In this document: in pieces, positions 7,788 to 15,167 of the stretch
Position numbering within the stretch: the stretch's first letter is position 1
Layout: each line of letters starts with the position of its first letter
Source of the DNA: an uncultured Bacteroidales bacterium
Lineage (GTDB): Bacteria > Bacteroidota > Bacteroidia > Bacteroidales > Paludibacteraceae
Length of the DNA: 52,179 nt
Direction of reading: 5' to 3'
Assembly (NCBI GenBank): GCA_902782665.1
Contig: CACZOA010000091.1
Location: 1-52,179 of the forward strand
Position numbers and translations under genes: made by a program
Notes under the pieces: generated by a model
The model's database searches: none
What the model saw: the letters and a program-made list of their open reading frames with translations, nothing else
What the model was told of the DNA's origin: nothing

Positions 7788-9344
7788 ATGAAGAGAGTGT
7801 GTATAATTGGATCGGGTGTGGCTGGTATGACGTGTGGAATCCATTTGCAGAAAAGTGGTTTTCAGACAGTCATCTATGAGAGTGGCATGACGCCTGGTGG
7901 ATTATGCACAGGGTGGAGCAGAGGCGGATATTCGTTCAACGGCTGTATGCATTGGCTGTTGGGGGCAGAGAAAGGCATATCATTCAATACGATGTGGAAT
8001 GAAATTGTTGATCTGTCGCAGATTGAATTTGTTGATCATAAAGAACGTGTCCAATTTGAGGTTAAATCCCACGTAGAGACGCACGTCCGTGCGTCTGACA
8101 TGACCGACAAATATGGCTCCAACATTTTCCATTTTTATAACAAAACCGACGATTTTGAAAAATATCTGTTGGACATTGCTCCCGAGGATGCCACGCTGAT
8201 AAAGAAATGGATGGCGTGTGTGAGAGGATTGAATAAGTTTCAAGAAATATTGCCTCCTGTGATTGCAGACGACGCGAGTGTTTGGCAGAAAATCAAGTTT
8301 TGGGGTGGCAAGATGACTGTCAGGATGCATCAGTTGGGATTTCATTTTATGAGATACCGTCTGGCTGGCATTATGAAAGGCACTACCCACACGTTTGCAG
8401 AGCGTTTCAAATCTCCGTTTTTACGTGAGGCGATACGTAATCTTTATGAAAAAGAGATGTCGATGAATCTGCTCTGTTTTGTGCAGAGTTACGCTGATTT
8501 AGGAGTGGCGCAATATCCCAAGGGTGGATCGGAGGCGTTTGCCAAATTGTTGGCTGATAGCTATTTGAAATCGGGAGGAACGATCAAATATAATTCCAGA
8601 GTAGATAAAATTATTGTAGACGACGGTGCTCATAAAGCTAAAGGTATCCAGCTGAAGAATGGAGAATTTTGTGAGGCTGATTATGTGGTGTCTGCAGCCG
8701 ATTGGCATTGGACGATGTTTGATGCACTCGGTGAGAGATATATCCCGTCGGACATGATGAAATACAGGAATATTGCGGATAGCGACGTCTACTATTCTTA
8801 TTGCATACTTTATTTGGGAGTGAAAGATGGAATGAAGCAACATCCTCATTTCCTTCGTTTCTACACTGATCCGTATTCATTGCCGGATGGAACACAGTTT
8901 GACAAAATGGAGGTCCATATCTACAACTATGATGAGACTCTTGCCGGTGACGACAAGTGTACAATCGCAGTCTATTTCCAGACGCAAAACGGTGGCTATT
9001 GGATAGATAAACGAGAGAATGACAGAAGTGGCTATGATGCTGTAAAGAAGCAGTTTACTGCTTTGGCAATCGAGAAACTGGTGGAACATTTTGGTGAGGA
9101 TTTCAGGGATAAAATAGAGGTTTCTGATCTTACAACACCTGCCTCATACCATCGTTATACCAATAATTACAATGGCTCGTCGCAGGGATGGATGCCAATG
9201 GTCGGCCGACGAAGTTTCGGAAAAGTGCGTAATGTGAGCAACGTCTTCCTTTGCGGACATTGGACGATTCCAGGCGGAGGGTTACCGATTGCGTTGAAGA
9301 GTGGAAGAGACGTGGCAAGAAAAATTAAAAACAATACGTGTTGA
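7788..9344 (+). CDS. FAD-dependent oxidoreductase, phytoene-desaturase (CrtI)-like
   Basis: A 518-residue two-dinucleotide-binding-domain flavoprotein. The N-terminal RVCIIGSGVAGMTCG is the FAD Rossmann motif, GGLCTGWSRGGYSFNGC continues the CrtI/carotenoid-isomerase-like pattern, YPKGGSEAFAKLL lies mid-protein, and LCGHWTIPGGGLPIALKSGRDVA is the typical C-terminal FAD-contacting segment. The substrate cannot be read; Bacteroidales members of this family are generally uncharacterised, and carotenoid genes are absent here. The ATG at 7788 is chosen because the frame upstream (from 7638) runs through hairpin repeats and has no family resemblance. Codons 96-103 (VETHVRAS) are encoded by an in-frame 24-base hairpin repeat, see findings. 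Confidence 0.82.
   Translation: MKRVCIIGSGVAGMTCGIHLQKSGFQTVIYESGMTPGGLCTGWSRGGYSFNGCMHWLLGAEKGISFNTMWNEIVDLSQIEFVDHKERVQFEVKSHVETHVRASDMTDKYGSNIFHFYNKTDDFEKYLLDIAPEDATLIKKWMACVRGLNKFQEILPPVIADDASVWQKIKFWGGKMTVRMHQLGFHFMRYRLAGIMKGTTHTFAERFKSPFLREAIRNLYEKEMSMNLLCFVQSYADLGVAQYPKGGSEAFAKLLADSYLKSGGTIKYNSRVDKIIVDDGAHKAKGIQLKNGEFCEADYVVSAADWHWTMFDALGERYIPSDMMKYRNIADSDVYYSYCILYLGVKDGMKQHPHFLRFYTDPYSLPDGTQFDKMEVHIYNYDETLAGDDKCTIAVYFQTQNGGYWIDKRENDRSGYDAVKKQFTALAIEKLVEHFGEDFRDKIEVSDLTTPASYHRYTNNYNGSSQGWMPMVGRRSFGKVRNVSNVFLCGHWTIPGGGLPIALKSGRDVARKIKNNTC
8073..8096 (+). repeat. GTAGAGACG-type repeat inside a coding sequence
   Basis: Twenty-four bases, GTAGAGACGCAC followed by GTCCGTGCGTCT, match the intergenic copy at 7622-7645 at 22 of 24 positions. 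It is exactly eight codons and preserves the reading frame of the oxidoreductase. Confidence 0.85.
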
Positions 9345-9348
9345 ATTA

Positions 9349-9509
9349 AGAAACTGTTTGAATTTAATTAATAGATTAGGTTACACTGAAAAGAGGATTG
9401 TTAAGGGCGGAACGCCCTAACCCCTTTCCCCCAATACGAGTCCGTAAGGACGAGCATTATATTATGTGATGGTATTCAATTGTTAGAGTATAAAAATTAA
9501 ACAGTTTCT
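9349..9509. mobile_element. MITE-like element with inverted ends, upstream of menE
   Basis: AGAAACTGTTTGAATTT at 9349-9365 faces AAATTAAACAGTTTCT at 9494-9509, whose reverse complement is AGAAACTGTTTAATTT: an inverted terminal repeat of about 16 bases with one indel. The 161-bp element has no coding capacity and carries internal palindromic repeat copy B (9392-9455). It fills nearly the whole space between the oxidoreductase stop (9344) and the menE start (9516). A degenerate relative may span 34387-34638. No target-site duplication was clear. Confidence 0.55.
9392..9455 (-). repeat. dispersed palindromic repeat, copy B (inverted)
   Basis: GAGGATTGTTAAGGGCGGAA then CGCCCTAACCCC and CGAGTCC-GTAA-GGACGAG; the reverse complement matches copies A (482-545) and C (34540-34602). 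The core TTAAGGGCG-GAA-CGCCCTAA is a near-perfect palindrome. Confidence 0.8.
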
Positions 9510-9515
9510 GATTTT

Positions 9516-10571
9516 ATGACTGATATTATAATCGACGGCAATAGATATACACGTGAGAATCTGAACGAAATTGAAAACGAAAGCGTCAGAGATTTTCTCA
9601 TTGAGTGGTTCTCAGATTCACCGACGGTCAATCTGCATACATCCGGCTCAACAGGTAAGCCCAAACTGATAGTCACCGAGAAATCACGTATGATTGCCAG
9701 TGCCAGGATGACATTGGATTATCTGAAATTGAAGAACGGAGACACTGCATTGCTTTGTCTGTCAGTCAATTACATCGCTGGAAAAATGATGATTGTGCGA
9801 GCTATTGTGGGTGGATTGAATCTTCTTATTGGTGATGTGTCGAGTAATCCGTTGCAAAATGAGGATCGACATGTTGATTTTGCGGCAATGGTTCCGTTGC
9901 AGGTCTACAATTCATACAGAGATAAAAGCGGCAGGTTTTCAAAAATAGGTAAGGTTATTATAGGTGGCGGAGCGATTGATAAAAATGAAGAGGCCGCCTA
10001 CAGTTCTTTGCCCAATGAGATATATGCCACTTATGGAATGACAGAGACTCTTTCTCATATTGCGATGCGTAGGATCAACGGTGAGAGTCGCAGCACTTAT
10101 TTTACTCCGATGAATGGGGTAGAGTTGAGTCTGAAGGACGGTGAAGAAAACGAAGGCAAATGTGTTGGCACACTGGTTATCAAAGCACCGATGTTGTGTG
10201 CGGAGACACTATACACCAATGACAATGTGGAGATGAGGCCCGACGGTACGTTCCGCATCTTAGGACGTAAAGACAATGTGGTTTGTTCGGGAGGAATCAA
10301 ATTGCAGATCGAGGAGATAGAAGCCAAATTGGTCGATTATATACCGTATGATTTTGCTATATCGTCAGTGCAGGATGAAAAACTAGGTGAAAAATTGGTT
10401 TTGGTGGTGGAATGTGTAGAGTCTGATTCCTCAATCACCATCAGCGATTTATCACAGCATCTAGAAAAATATGAAGTGCCAAAACAAATCTTTTTCACAT
10501 CTTGTTTGCCAAGGACAGAAAGTGGAAAGATTGCGAGAGCTAAGCTTAAACAAATGATTTCGGCAAAATAA
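9516..10571 (+). CDS. menE: o-succinylbenzoate--CoA ligase (MenE-like AMP-binding protein)
   Basis: A 351-residue adenylate-forming enzyme, the short form seen in Bacteroidota. MenE activates o-succinylbenzoate to its CoA ester in menaquinone synthesis. The P-loop-like motif LHTSGSTGKPKLIV begins near residue 40, ATYGMTETLSHIA is the A5 motif, DGTFRILGRKDNVVCSGGIKLQIEEIE contains the A7/A8 region, and PRTESGKIARAKL carries the catalytic A10 Lys. The other men genes are not in the window, so the assignment rests on size and motifs; another short acyl-CoA ligase is possible. The start ATG lies 6 bases after the right inverted end of the MITE-like element, so its leader is element-derived. Confidence 0.8.
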   Translation: MTDIIIDGNRYTRENLNEIENESVRDFLIEWFSDSPTVNLHTSGSTGKPKLIVTEKSRMIASARMTLDYLKLKNGDTALLCLSVNYIAGKMMIVRAIVGGLNLLIGDVSSNPLQNEDRHVDFAAMVPLQVYNSYRDKSGRFSKIGKVIIGGGAIDKNEEAAYSSLPNEIYATYGMTETLSHIAMRRINGESRSTYFTPMNGVELSLKDGEENEGKCVGTLVIKAPMLCAETLYTNDNVEMRPDGTFRILGRKDNVVCSGGIKLQIEEIEAKLVDYIPYDFAISSVQDEKLGEKLVLVVECVESDSSITISDLSQHLEKYEVPKQIFFTSCLPRTESGKIARAKLKQMISAK

Positions 10572-10590
10572 ATAAAGAATATAATGACAC

Positions 10591-10626
10591 AAAAAAGACG
10601 ACCCATATGAATGAGTCGTCTTTTTA
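10591..10626. terminator. bidirectional terminator between menE and the NlpC/P60-like gene
   Basis: AAAAAAGACGACCCAT and ATGAGTCGTCTTTTTA form a long stem with one mismatch and A/T flanks on both sides, serving both converging genes. Confidence 0.88.
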
Positions 10627-10644
10627 TATTTAAGAATCAGATTC

Positions 10645-11325
10645 TTACTTAGCGACGTCGTTAAGCTTCTGCTCTGCCTTCTCAGCTTTAGCTGCTGCCT
10701 TAGCGGCCTCTTTGTTAGCTTTGTCGATTTTCTCCTGAGCCTTCTGAGCCTCTTTTTCAGCTTTGATTCTTTCCTTCTCAGCCTTTTCTGCTGCCTTAGC
10801 AGCTTCAGCCTGAGCTTTAGCGTGCTGCTCCTGAGCCTTAGCGATAGCCTTCTGCTCTTTCTCGTATGTCTTGCGAAGAGTAGCTAGTTCCTTGTCAGAA
10901 GTGATGTGAGTACCACACTTGTAACCAAGACTTTCTGAGCTTGAGATCATCACCTGTCCGTTAACAACGTGAAGGAAGCTTAGAGAATTGTCTCCTCCGA
11001 TTTTGTATACGATACCAGCCTGGCCATCGTTGAAGAAAATCAAATCTCCAACTGCCAATTTAGCCATTTTCTTTACTGCTTTACCCTCTTTGGCAAGACT
11101 TGATATGTTATCAGACAACTCATAACCGACCTGAGAGAATGCGTACTGGATCAACTTACCGTTGTCGTACTCTGCGGCTGCACCAGGAAGATTATTAAGC
11201 TGTAGTGCTGTGTTTAGCATACCGTCAATTGTTTTCTGAGGTGCTTTGGCAACCTTCTCTTTGTCTACTGCGAATGACGACAATGCAATCATTGCCGACA
11301 CTGCTATCATGAAAAGTTTTTTCAT
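10645..11325 (-). CDS. secreted NlpC/P60-like protein without catalytic residues, Ala/Lys/Glu-rich tail
   Basis: A 226-residue exported protein: signal peptide residues 1-19 (ending SFA), an NlpC/P60-like domain at about 35-140, and a low-complexity Ala/Lys/Glu/Gln coiled-coil tail at 150-226. NlpC/P60 enzymes cut peptidoglycan peptides with a Cys in the motif DCSGLV and a His in HVGIY. Here the equivalent stretches read YDNGKLIQYAF (residues 53-63, Asn at the Cys position) and GQAGIVYKIGG (Gln at the His position), while GDLIFF is kept. The fold therefore seems preserved but the enzyme inactive. The tail resembles linkers such as those of TolA. It may bind cell wall or regulate a true hydrolase; that is inference. 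Confidence 0.72.
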   Translation of the reverse strand: MKKLFMIAVSAMIALSSFAVDKEKVAKAPQKTIDGMLNTALQLNNLPGAAAEYDNGKLIQYAFSQVGYELSDNISSLAKEGKAVKKMAKLAVGDLIFFNDGQAGIVYKIGGDNSLSFLHVVNGQVMISSSESLGYKCGTHITSDKELATLRKTYEKEQKAIAKAQEQHAKAQAEAAKAAEKAEKERIKAEKEAQKAQEKIDKANKEAAKAAAKAEKAEQKLNDVAK

Positions 11326-11361
11326 TTTAAAACCCCTGTTTATGTTTTATGTTTGTGACTG

Positions 11362-11394
11362 CAAAATTATCAAAAAAGCATGTAATTATGCAAA
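11362..11394 (-). promoter_or_regulatory. promoter of the NlpC/P60-like gene
   Basis: On the minus strand TTTG (11394-11391), 21 bases, then TAATTTTG (11369-11362): a full match to the Bacteroidota -33/-7 promoter. The -7 element is 36 bases upstream of the ATG at 11325. Confidence 0.8.
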
Positions 11395-11654
11395 AAATTA
11401 CGTGATTGTTGGATTGATTTAAGCTTTTTTACACATTTATGTCTAAATGAGTTTGTTTGCAGAATAAAAGGGTATATTTATACGTGGACGGATTTGTGCC
11501 TATATTCAGCCATATAGTGGAGCGCGTTCTTAAATATTTTGGATTTTTATGTGGAACTTTTATCTTTGCCGAAGAAAAATAATTAAAAGAAGGATTTTCC
11601 AGTGGATAATCTATTTTTAGGACAACTATTTATTAATCATAAAAAAATACTTTC
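11395..11654. other. AT-rich divergent intergenic region
   Basis: Apart from the minus-strand promoter at its left edge, only T-rich and A-rich stretches are seen. TATATTTATAC near 11471 might be a weak -7 element for the rightward gene, but it lies about 180 bases from the ATG. No RNA gene or repeat was recognised. Confidence 0.5.
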
Positions 11655-12926
11655 ATGAAAAAATACACGAAAGAGAATGTGTTCAATGTAAAGACGGAAG
11701 GAACTCCTGAAGATTTCAGAACTTATTTGCAGGAAACGTTCGGCGAATATCTTAAATCATCCTACAGACATTATTTCGAAACTTATAAAATAAGAAATAT
11801 TCTTGAGATTATTGCTGTAATAGCTCTTCCTGTTTTGGTTTTCTATTTCGGACAAACAAGACATTGGCTGAAAATCGCTATCTTTATACTTATGGTCATT
11901 GGTATGAAGACATACTTGATCAAAAACTTCTACAAGCTATATAAAACACTAAAGGGAGGTGTATACTACAGATTCGACAAACACGGTATATCAATGATGG
12001 TGGATTCTGATTGTCAGGTTCGTTATGATACAGATAGTTGGGATCTTGTGGAGTCTGTTTATGAATATGACGACAGCATCGTCGTCAATCTGTCTGATAA
12101 GGCAGAACTTGCTGAGGAAATACATATAATTGGCGGGGATAAAGAGAAGAACCTCAAGAATCTTTTGGGCTTCTGGCAGATGTCGTTGAACTTCACATTG
12201 AATGGAAAAAATCCCGATGATATGCCTGATTATTATTCAGCTGAGGAAATGGAGGAGGTCCAGAATTTTATAGAGGAACAATTCGGAGAGATTGACTGCA
12301 TCGCACATGAGAAGGAATCCGCTTTGGGTCTGCATGTCGATCTTGCCATAATCAAACCTACTGAAGAGAGACCATACTACACTGTTTGTACCCTTGGCGT
12401 CGGCGCTTATCGAATGACTATGAATGACGAGGATAGAGTGGAAAACCATACTCCGGAATATAATGAGTTTTTGATTCACCTTCCTGCCGATTGGGTTGTG
12501 ATGCCAGAAGAAGGATACGAGAAAGAGGAGAATTGGTGGCCAATCCGACTTTTGAAAACAGTTGCGGTAGAGCCTAAAGATTCACATGAGTGCTTCAAAT
12601 TCAATGAGATTGTAAGTTACAAGAGAAGCGATGAATCACAAAAGTCGACCAGCGTCTATATCGATTTTCCTTTGCCTGATCCGAATTATATTACACGATT
12701 CAGCACAAGCACTGGCAGAACCATCCAGTTCTTGCAATTAATTCCGTTGACGGAAGAGGAGGCCAACCATTTTGATGTCGATCGTATTGTAGACTATTAT
12801 GAAAAGTCTTCGTATTATTATGACATGGATACTGAGTCTACACAGGAGATGGATGAAGAAGACCGAATTGACCTCTACACAGAGCATATTCTCAACCATT
12901 TCAAGAAAATCGCCAACAATTCGTAA
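11655..12926 (+). CDS. membrane protein with YcxB-like and suppressor-of-fused (SUFU) domains
   Basis: A 423-residue protein. Two transmembrane helices lie at about 48-66 and 70-88. They are followed by a YcxB-like segment (GVYYRFDKHGISM...YDTDSWDLVESVYEYDDSIVV, residues 102-175). From about residue 215 the pattern matches the suppressor-of-fused domain: LHVDLAIIKPTEERPYYTVCTLGVGAYRM, then EFLIHLPADWVV and WWPIRLLKTVA. Bacterial SUFU proteins are frequently immunity proteins in polymorphic toxin systems or of unknown role; no toxin gene is seen next door. The membrane part followed by a SUFU part looks like one continuous frame. Function is unknown; assignments are by motif memory. Confidence 0.72.
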   Translation: MKKYTKENVFNVKTEGTPEDFRTYLQETFGEYLKSSYRHYFETYKIRNILEIIAVIALPVLVFYFGQTRHWLKIAIFILMVIGMKTYLIKNFYKLYKTLKGGVYYRFDKHGISMMVDSDCQVRYDTDSWDLVESVYEYDDSIVVNLSDKAELAEEIHIIGGDKEKNLKNLLGFWQMSLNFTLNGKNPDDMPDYYSAEEMEEVQNFIEEQFGEIDCIAHEKESALGLHVDLAIIKPTEERPYYTVCTLGVGAYRMTMNDEDRVENHTPEYNEFLIHLPADWVVMPEEGYEKEENWWPIRLLKTVAVEPKDSHECFKFNEIVSYKRSDESQKSTSVYIDFPLPDPNYITRFSTSTGRTIQFLQLIPLTEEEANHFDVDRIVDYYEKSSYYYDMDTESTQEMDEEDRIDLYTEHILNHFKKIANNS

Positions 12927-13189
12927 TTCATAATTCACAATTCATAATTGTTGGGAAATCCATCTGTGGAATTGGATTTTGTCTGTAGGGGCGAACCCTT
13001 GTGGTCGCCCAGACATGCGTATAAAAATAGAGACGTCGCATTGCGGCGTCTCTTTGTTATTTTATATTGCATTGCATTGCGATGTTCCCGTAGATGAATC
13101 CCCGATTATGCCGTTAGTCGTTAAAAAAATTGGTGGCAAATATTTAGACGGATTCATCTTTTTACCCCGTTAGTGGTTATACCTAATGA
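12927..13189. repeat. composite repeat region, copy 1
   Basis: Contains, in order: AATTCATAATTCACAATTC words, GGAAATCCATCTGTGGAATT, a GTAGGGGCG hairpin at 12985-13010, an AGAGACGTCGC hairpin at 13029-13053, and a roughly 73-bp block at 13101-13173 (CCGATTATGCCGTTAG ... GGATTCATC ... CCCCGTTAG). The same series, without the AGAGACG hairpin, occurs at 24838-24999. A 64-codon plus-strand frame here is repeat sequence, not a gene. Confidence 0.8.
13029..13053 (+). terminator. AGAGACG hairpin, possible terminator of the SUFU gene
   Basis: AGAGACGTCGCA-TT-GCGGCGTCTCT with a nearly perfect stem, followed by TTGTTATTTTAT. It is one of the dispersed GAGACG hairpins and may act as terminator about 100 bases after the stop at 12926. 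Confidence 0.5.
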
Positions 13190-13918
13190 TCATTCTATAG
13201 GAGTCAGATAATTTGTATCATCATTTCCAAATTTTTCATCTTCATCGCCATTTCGCCTTTTTTTCCAATCCTTATATTTTTTCTCCAACCATACCACCAA
13301 CTTTTTTGTGTAGAAAGAAGACAAGTACGCAAATATTAATGCCAATATGAAAGGCCATAGCAAAACCTCCGTTATGCTGCGTGACAACTCACTGTCTTTA
13401 TTGATTAAGAATTCTTCTGCTCCTATAATCTTCTCTTTGATACAATACTCAGGCAATTCAAGATTCTCAAACAAACTGTCTTTTCTGACAATCCCGTCTT
13501 CTATATTAAGAGAAAAATATGAGTCAGACGCATGACCATAAAGATAATTTTGACTCTCCGCCAGACTATCAACGTAATCTAGAGTAAACCGTTTTCCTTC
13601 AATGTAAAATGGAAAATTATCAATAGATATGAGTGTATATTTGTCGTTAATCTTAACATATCTTGTATCTCCTAAGTAGACATTTGAATCACTACTGCCA
13701 CAAAAAAATATGCTAAAGCAAGAAAAAATGAAGAACAAAAAGAAGAATATGGCTGAACCTACGGAGAACGATATTATGTGAGACAAACGATTCTCCTTTT
13801 TGGAAACAAATAATATTACTATTATCGCGAGAATTTCAGATAGGCAAAAGAAAACACCTATAATAATGATTGCAAAAAACAACATGGCGGTCAAACCTAT
13901 CAAACCAATTAAATCCAT
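13190..13918 (-). CDS. multi-pass membrane protein of unknown function
   Basis: A 242-residue protein with no family recognised. Three hydrophobic segments occupy about residues 5-75 (LIGLTAMLFFAIIIIGVFF, ILAIIVILFVS, IISFSVGSAIFFFLFFIFS). An extracytoplasmic stretch of about 100 polar residues follows with little Cys, then one more helix near 185-205 (VLLWPFILALIFAYLSSFY). The tail is strongly basic then acidic (KKYKDWKKRRNGDEDE). It lies alone on the minus strand between the SUFU gene and metF. A minus-strand TAATTTTG at 13948-13941, 23 bases before the ATG, may be the -7 element. Confidence 0.65.
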   Translation of the reverse strand: MDLIGLIGLTAMLFFAIIIIGVFFCLSEILAIIVILFVSKKENRLSHIISFSVGSAIFFFLFFIFSCFSIFFCGSSDSNVYLGDTRYVKINDKYTLISIDNFPFYIEGKRFTLDYVDSLAESQNYLYGHASDSYFSLNIEDGIVRKDSLFENLELPEYCIKEKIIGAEEFLINKDSELSRSITEVLLWPFILALIFAYLSSFYTKKLVVWLEKKYKDWKKRRNGDEDEKFGNDDTNYLTPIE

Positions 13919-13940
13919 ATAATAAGATTTTTTTTGTTTT

Positions 13941-13948
13941 CAAAATTA
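13941..13948 (-). promoter_or_regulatory. possible -7 element of the membrane-protein gene
   Basis: Minus strand reads TAATTTTG, 23 bases before the start codon; the -33 region has TTTG but at a short spacing of about 13 bases. Confidence 0.4.
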
Positions 13949-14070
13949 TTAAAATTCACCGCAAATGCGGAAAAATCATTCTGCTTTTCTGGTCATTTTT
14001 ATTCAGTTTCAAAAAAATATTCTTCATAATCCTAATATGTATTCATTATTTTTTTTGTTTACTTCATATA

Positions 14071-14102
14071 TTTGCAAAATTATTCTTTTGTGCCTAATTT
14101 TG
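14071..14102 (+). promoter_or_regulatory. promoter of metF-metH
   Basis: TTTG at 14071-14074, 20 bases, then TAATTTTG at 14095-14102: a consensus Bacteroidota promoter. Transcription would start near 14109, leaving a leader of about 42 bases, too short for a SAM or cobalamin riboswitch. Confidence 0.8.
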
Positions 14103-14150
14103 CACCGTCAAAAAGAATAACAAACGAAACAGCGAAACATTATATAAAAT

Positions 14151-15104
14151 ATGACAGTTCAGAATTTCATCACTAATTCACAGAAAACTGTGTTCTCATT
14201 TGAAATCCTACCTCCTCTAAAGGGAAACGGTATCGATAGAATATATAAGATTGTAGATAAACTTCGTGAATTTGATCCTAAATATATAAATATCACATCT
14301 CACCATAGTGAGGCTATCTATCGTCCTCAGGCTGACGGTCTGTTGCGCAGAAGCATGGTATTGCGTCGCCCCGGCACTGTGGCTATCGCCGCTGCAATCC
14401 AGAATAAATATGGCATTCAGGCGGTTCCTCATATCATCTGCAAGGGATTCACTAAGGAGGAGACGGAATACGCCCTTCTCGACCTTAATTTCCTTGGCAT
14501 ACACAATCTTCTTCTTCTTCGTGGTGACAGCAAGAATGTGTCGGTACCAGCAGGACAGGAAAATCAATACAATGATTATGCTACTGATCTGCAGAAACAG
14601 GTGAATGATTTCAATAAAGGACTCGATATATACGGTGATAAAATAGAGGGTGTGGACGTTCCTTTCTCTTACGGAATGGCTTGCTATCCAGAGAAACATG
14701 AGGAGGCTCCAAACCTAAATTCTGACCTTCGTATCGCTGTTGAGAAGGTGAAGAATGGTGCTCAATACCTTGTCACTCAGATGTTTTTTGATAATCAGAA
14801 ATATTATGATTTCGTGGCGAAGGCACGTGAGGCTGGAATCACAGTTCCTATCATCCCAGGTATCAAACCAGTGGTGCTGCGCAATCAGTTGAATGTCCTT
14901 CCTAAGGTGTTCCACACAGATATTCCAGAGGCTTTTGCCAATGAACTGGCTAAATGTAAAACAGATGAGGAGGCTAAGGAAGTTGGTGTTGAATGGTGTT
15001 TGGCTCAATGTCGTGATCTTATGGCCCACGGTGTCAACAACCTTCATTTCTATACTCTTATGGCTTCTGATTCAGTGGCTCGCGTCGCAAAAGAAATATT
15101 TTAA
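14151..15104 (+). CDS. metF: 5,10-methylenetetrahydrofolate reductase (MetF)
   Basis: A 317-residue FAD-dependent TIM-barrel enzyme reducing 5,10-methylene-THF to 5-methyl-THF, the methyl donor for MetH encoded next. Family marks are VFSFEILPP with the catalytic Glu near residue 18, YINITSHHSE, IPHIICKGFTKEE, LLLRGD in the folate/FAD region, DLRIAVEKVKNGAQYLVTQMFFDNQKYYDF, and PIIPGIKPV. Length fits bacterial MetF (about 295-320). The start at 14151 gives the expected N-terminus and lies about 42 bases from the predicted transcription start. metH follows after 63 bases containing a strong hairpin. Confidence 0.95.
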   Translation: MTVQNFITNSQKTVFSFEILPPLKGNGIDRIYKIVDKLREFDPKYINITSHHSEAIYRPQADGLLRRSMVLRRPGTVAIAAAIQNKYGIQAVPHIICKGFTKEETEYALLDLNFLGIHNLLLLRGDSKNVSVPAGQENQYNDYATDLQKQVNDFNKGLDIYGDKIEGVDVPFSYGMACYPEKHEEAPNLNSDLRIAVEKVKNGAQYLVTQMFFDNQKYYDFVAKAREAGITVPIIPGIKPVVLRNQLNVLPKVFHTDIPEAFANELAKCKTDEEAKEVGVEWCLAQCRDLMAHGVNNLHFYTLMASDSVARVAKEIF

Positions 15105-15120
15105 TAAATATAGTATGTTG

Positions 15121-15153
15121 AGACGCAGGATTCCGATAAGGGATCTTGCGTCT
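15121..15153 (+). promoter_or_regulatory. intercistronic hairpin between metF and metH
   Basis: AGACGCAGGATTCC (15121-15134) pairs with GGGATCTTGCGTCT (15140-15153) over 14 pairs, two of them G-T, around the loop GATAA. It is followed by TGTTTCGTTTGT. The metH ATG is 15 bases after the stem. It could act as attenuator, partial terminator or RNA-stability element. Confidence 0.65.
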
Positions 15154-15167
15154 TGTTTCGTTTGTAT

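Noticed and set aside
12979-13173. 64-codon plus-strand frame ending in GKYLDGFIFLPR, and a minus-strand peptide through the same block
   Set aside because: It lies wholly in dispersed repeats; the related copy at 24928 does not keep either frame open.
14103-14150. SAM or cobalamin riboswitch ahead of metF-metH
   Set aside because: The predicted leader is about 42 bases and shows no conserved riboswitch core.
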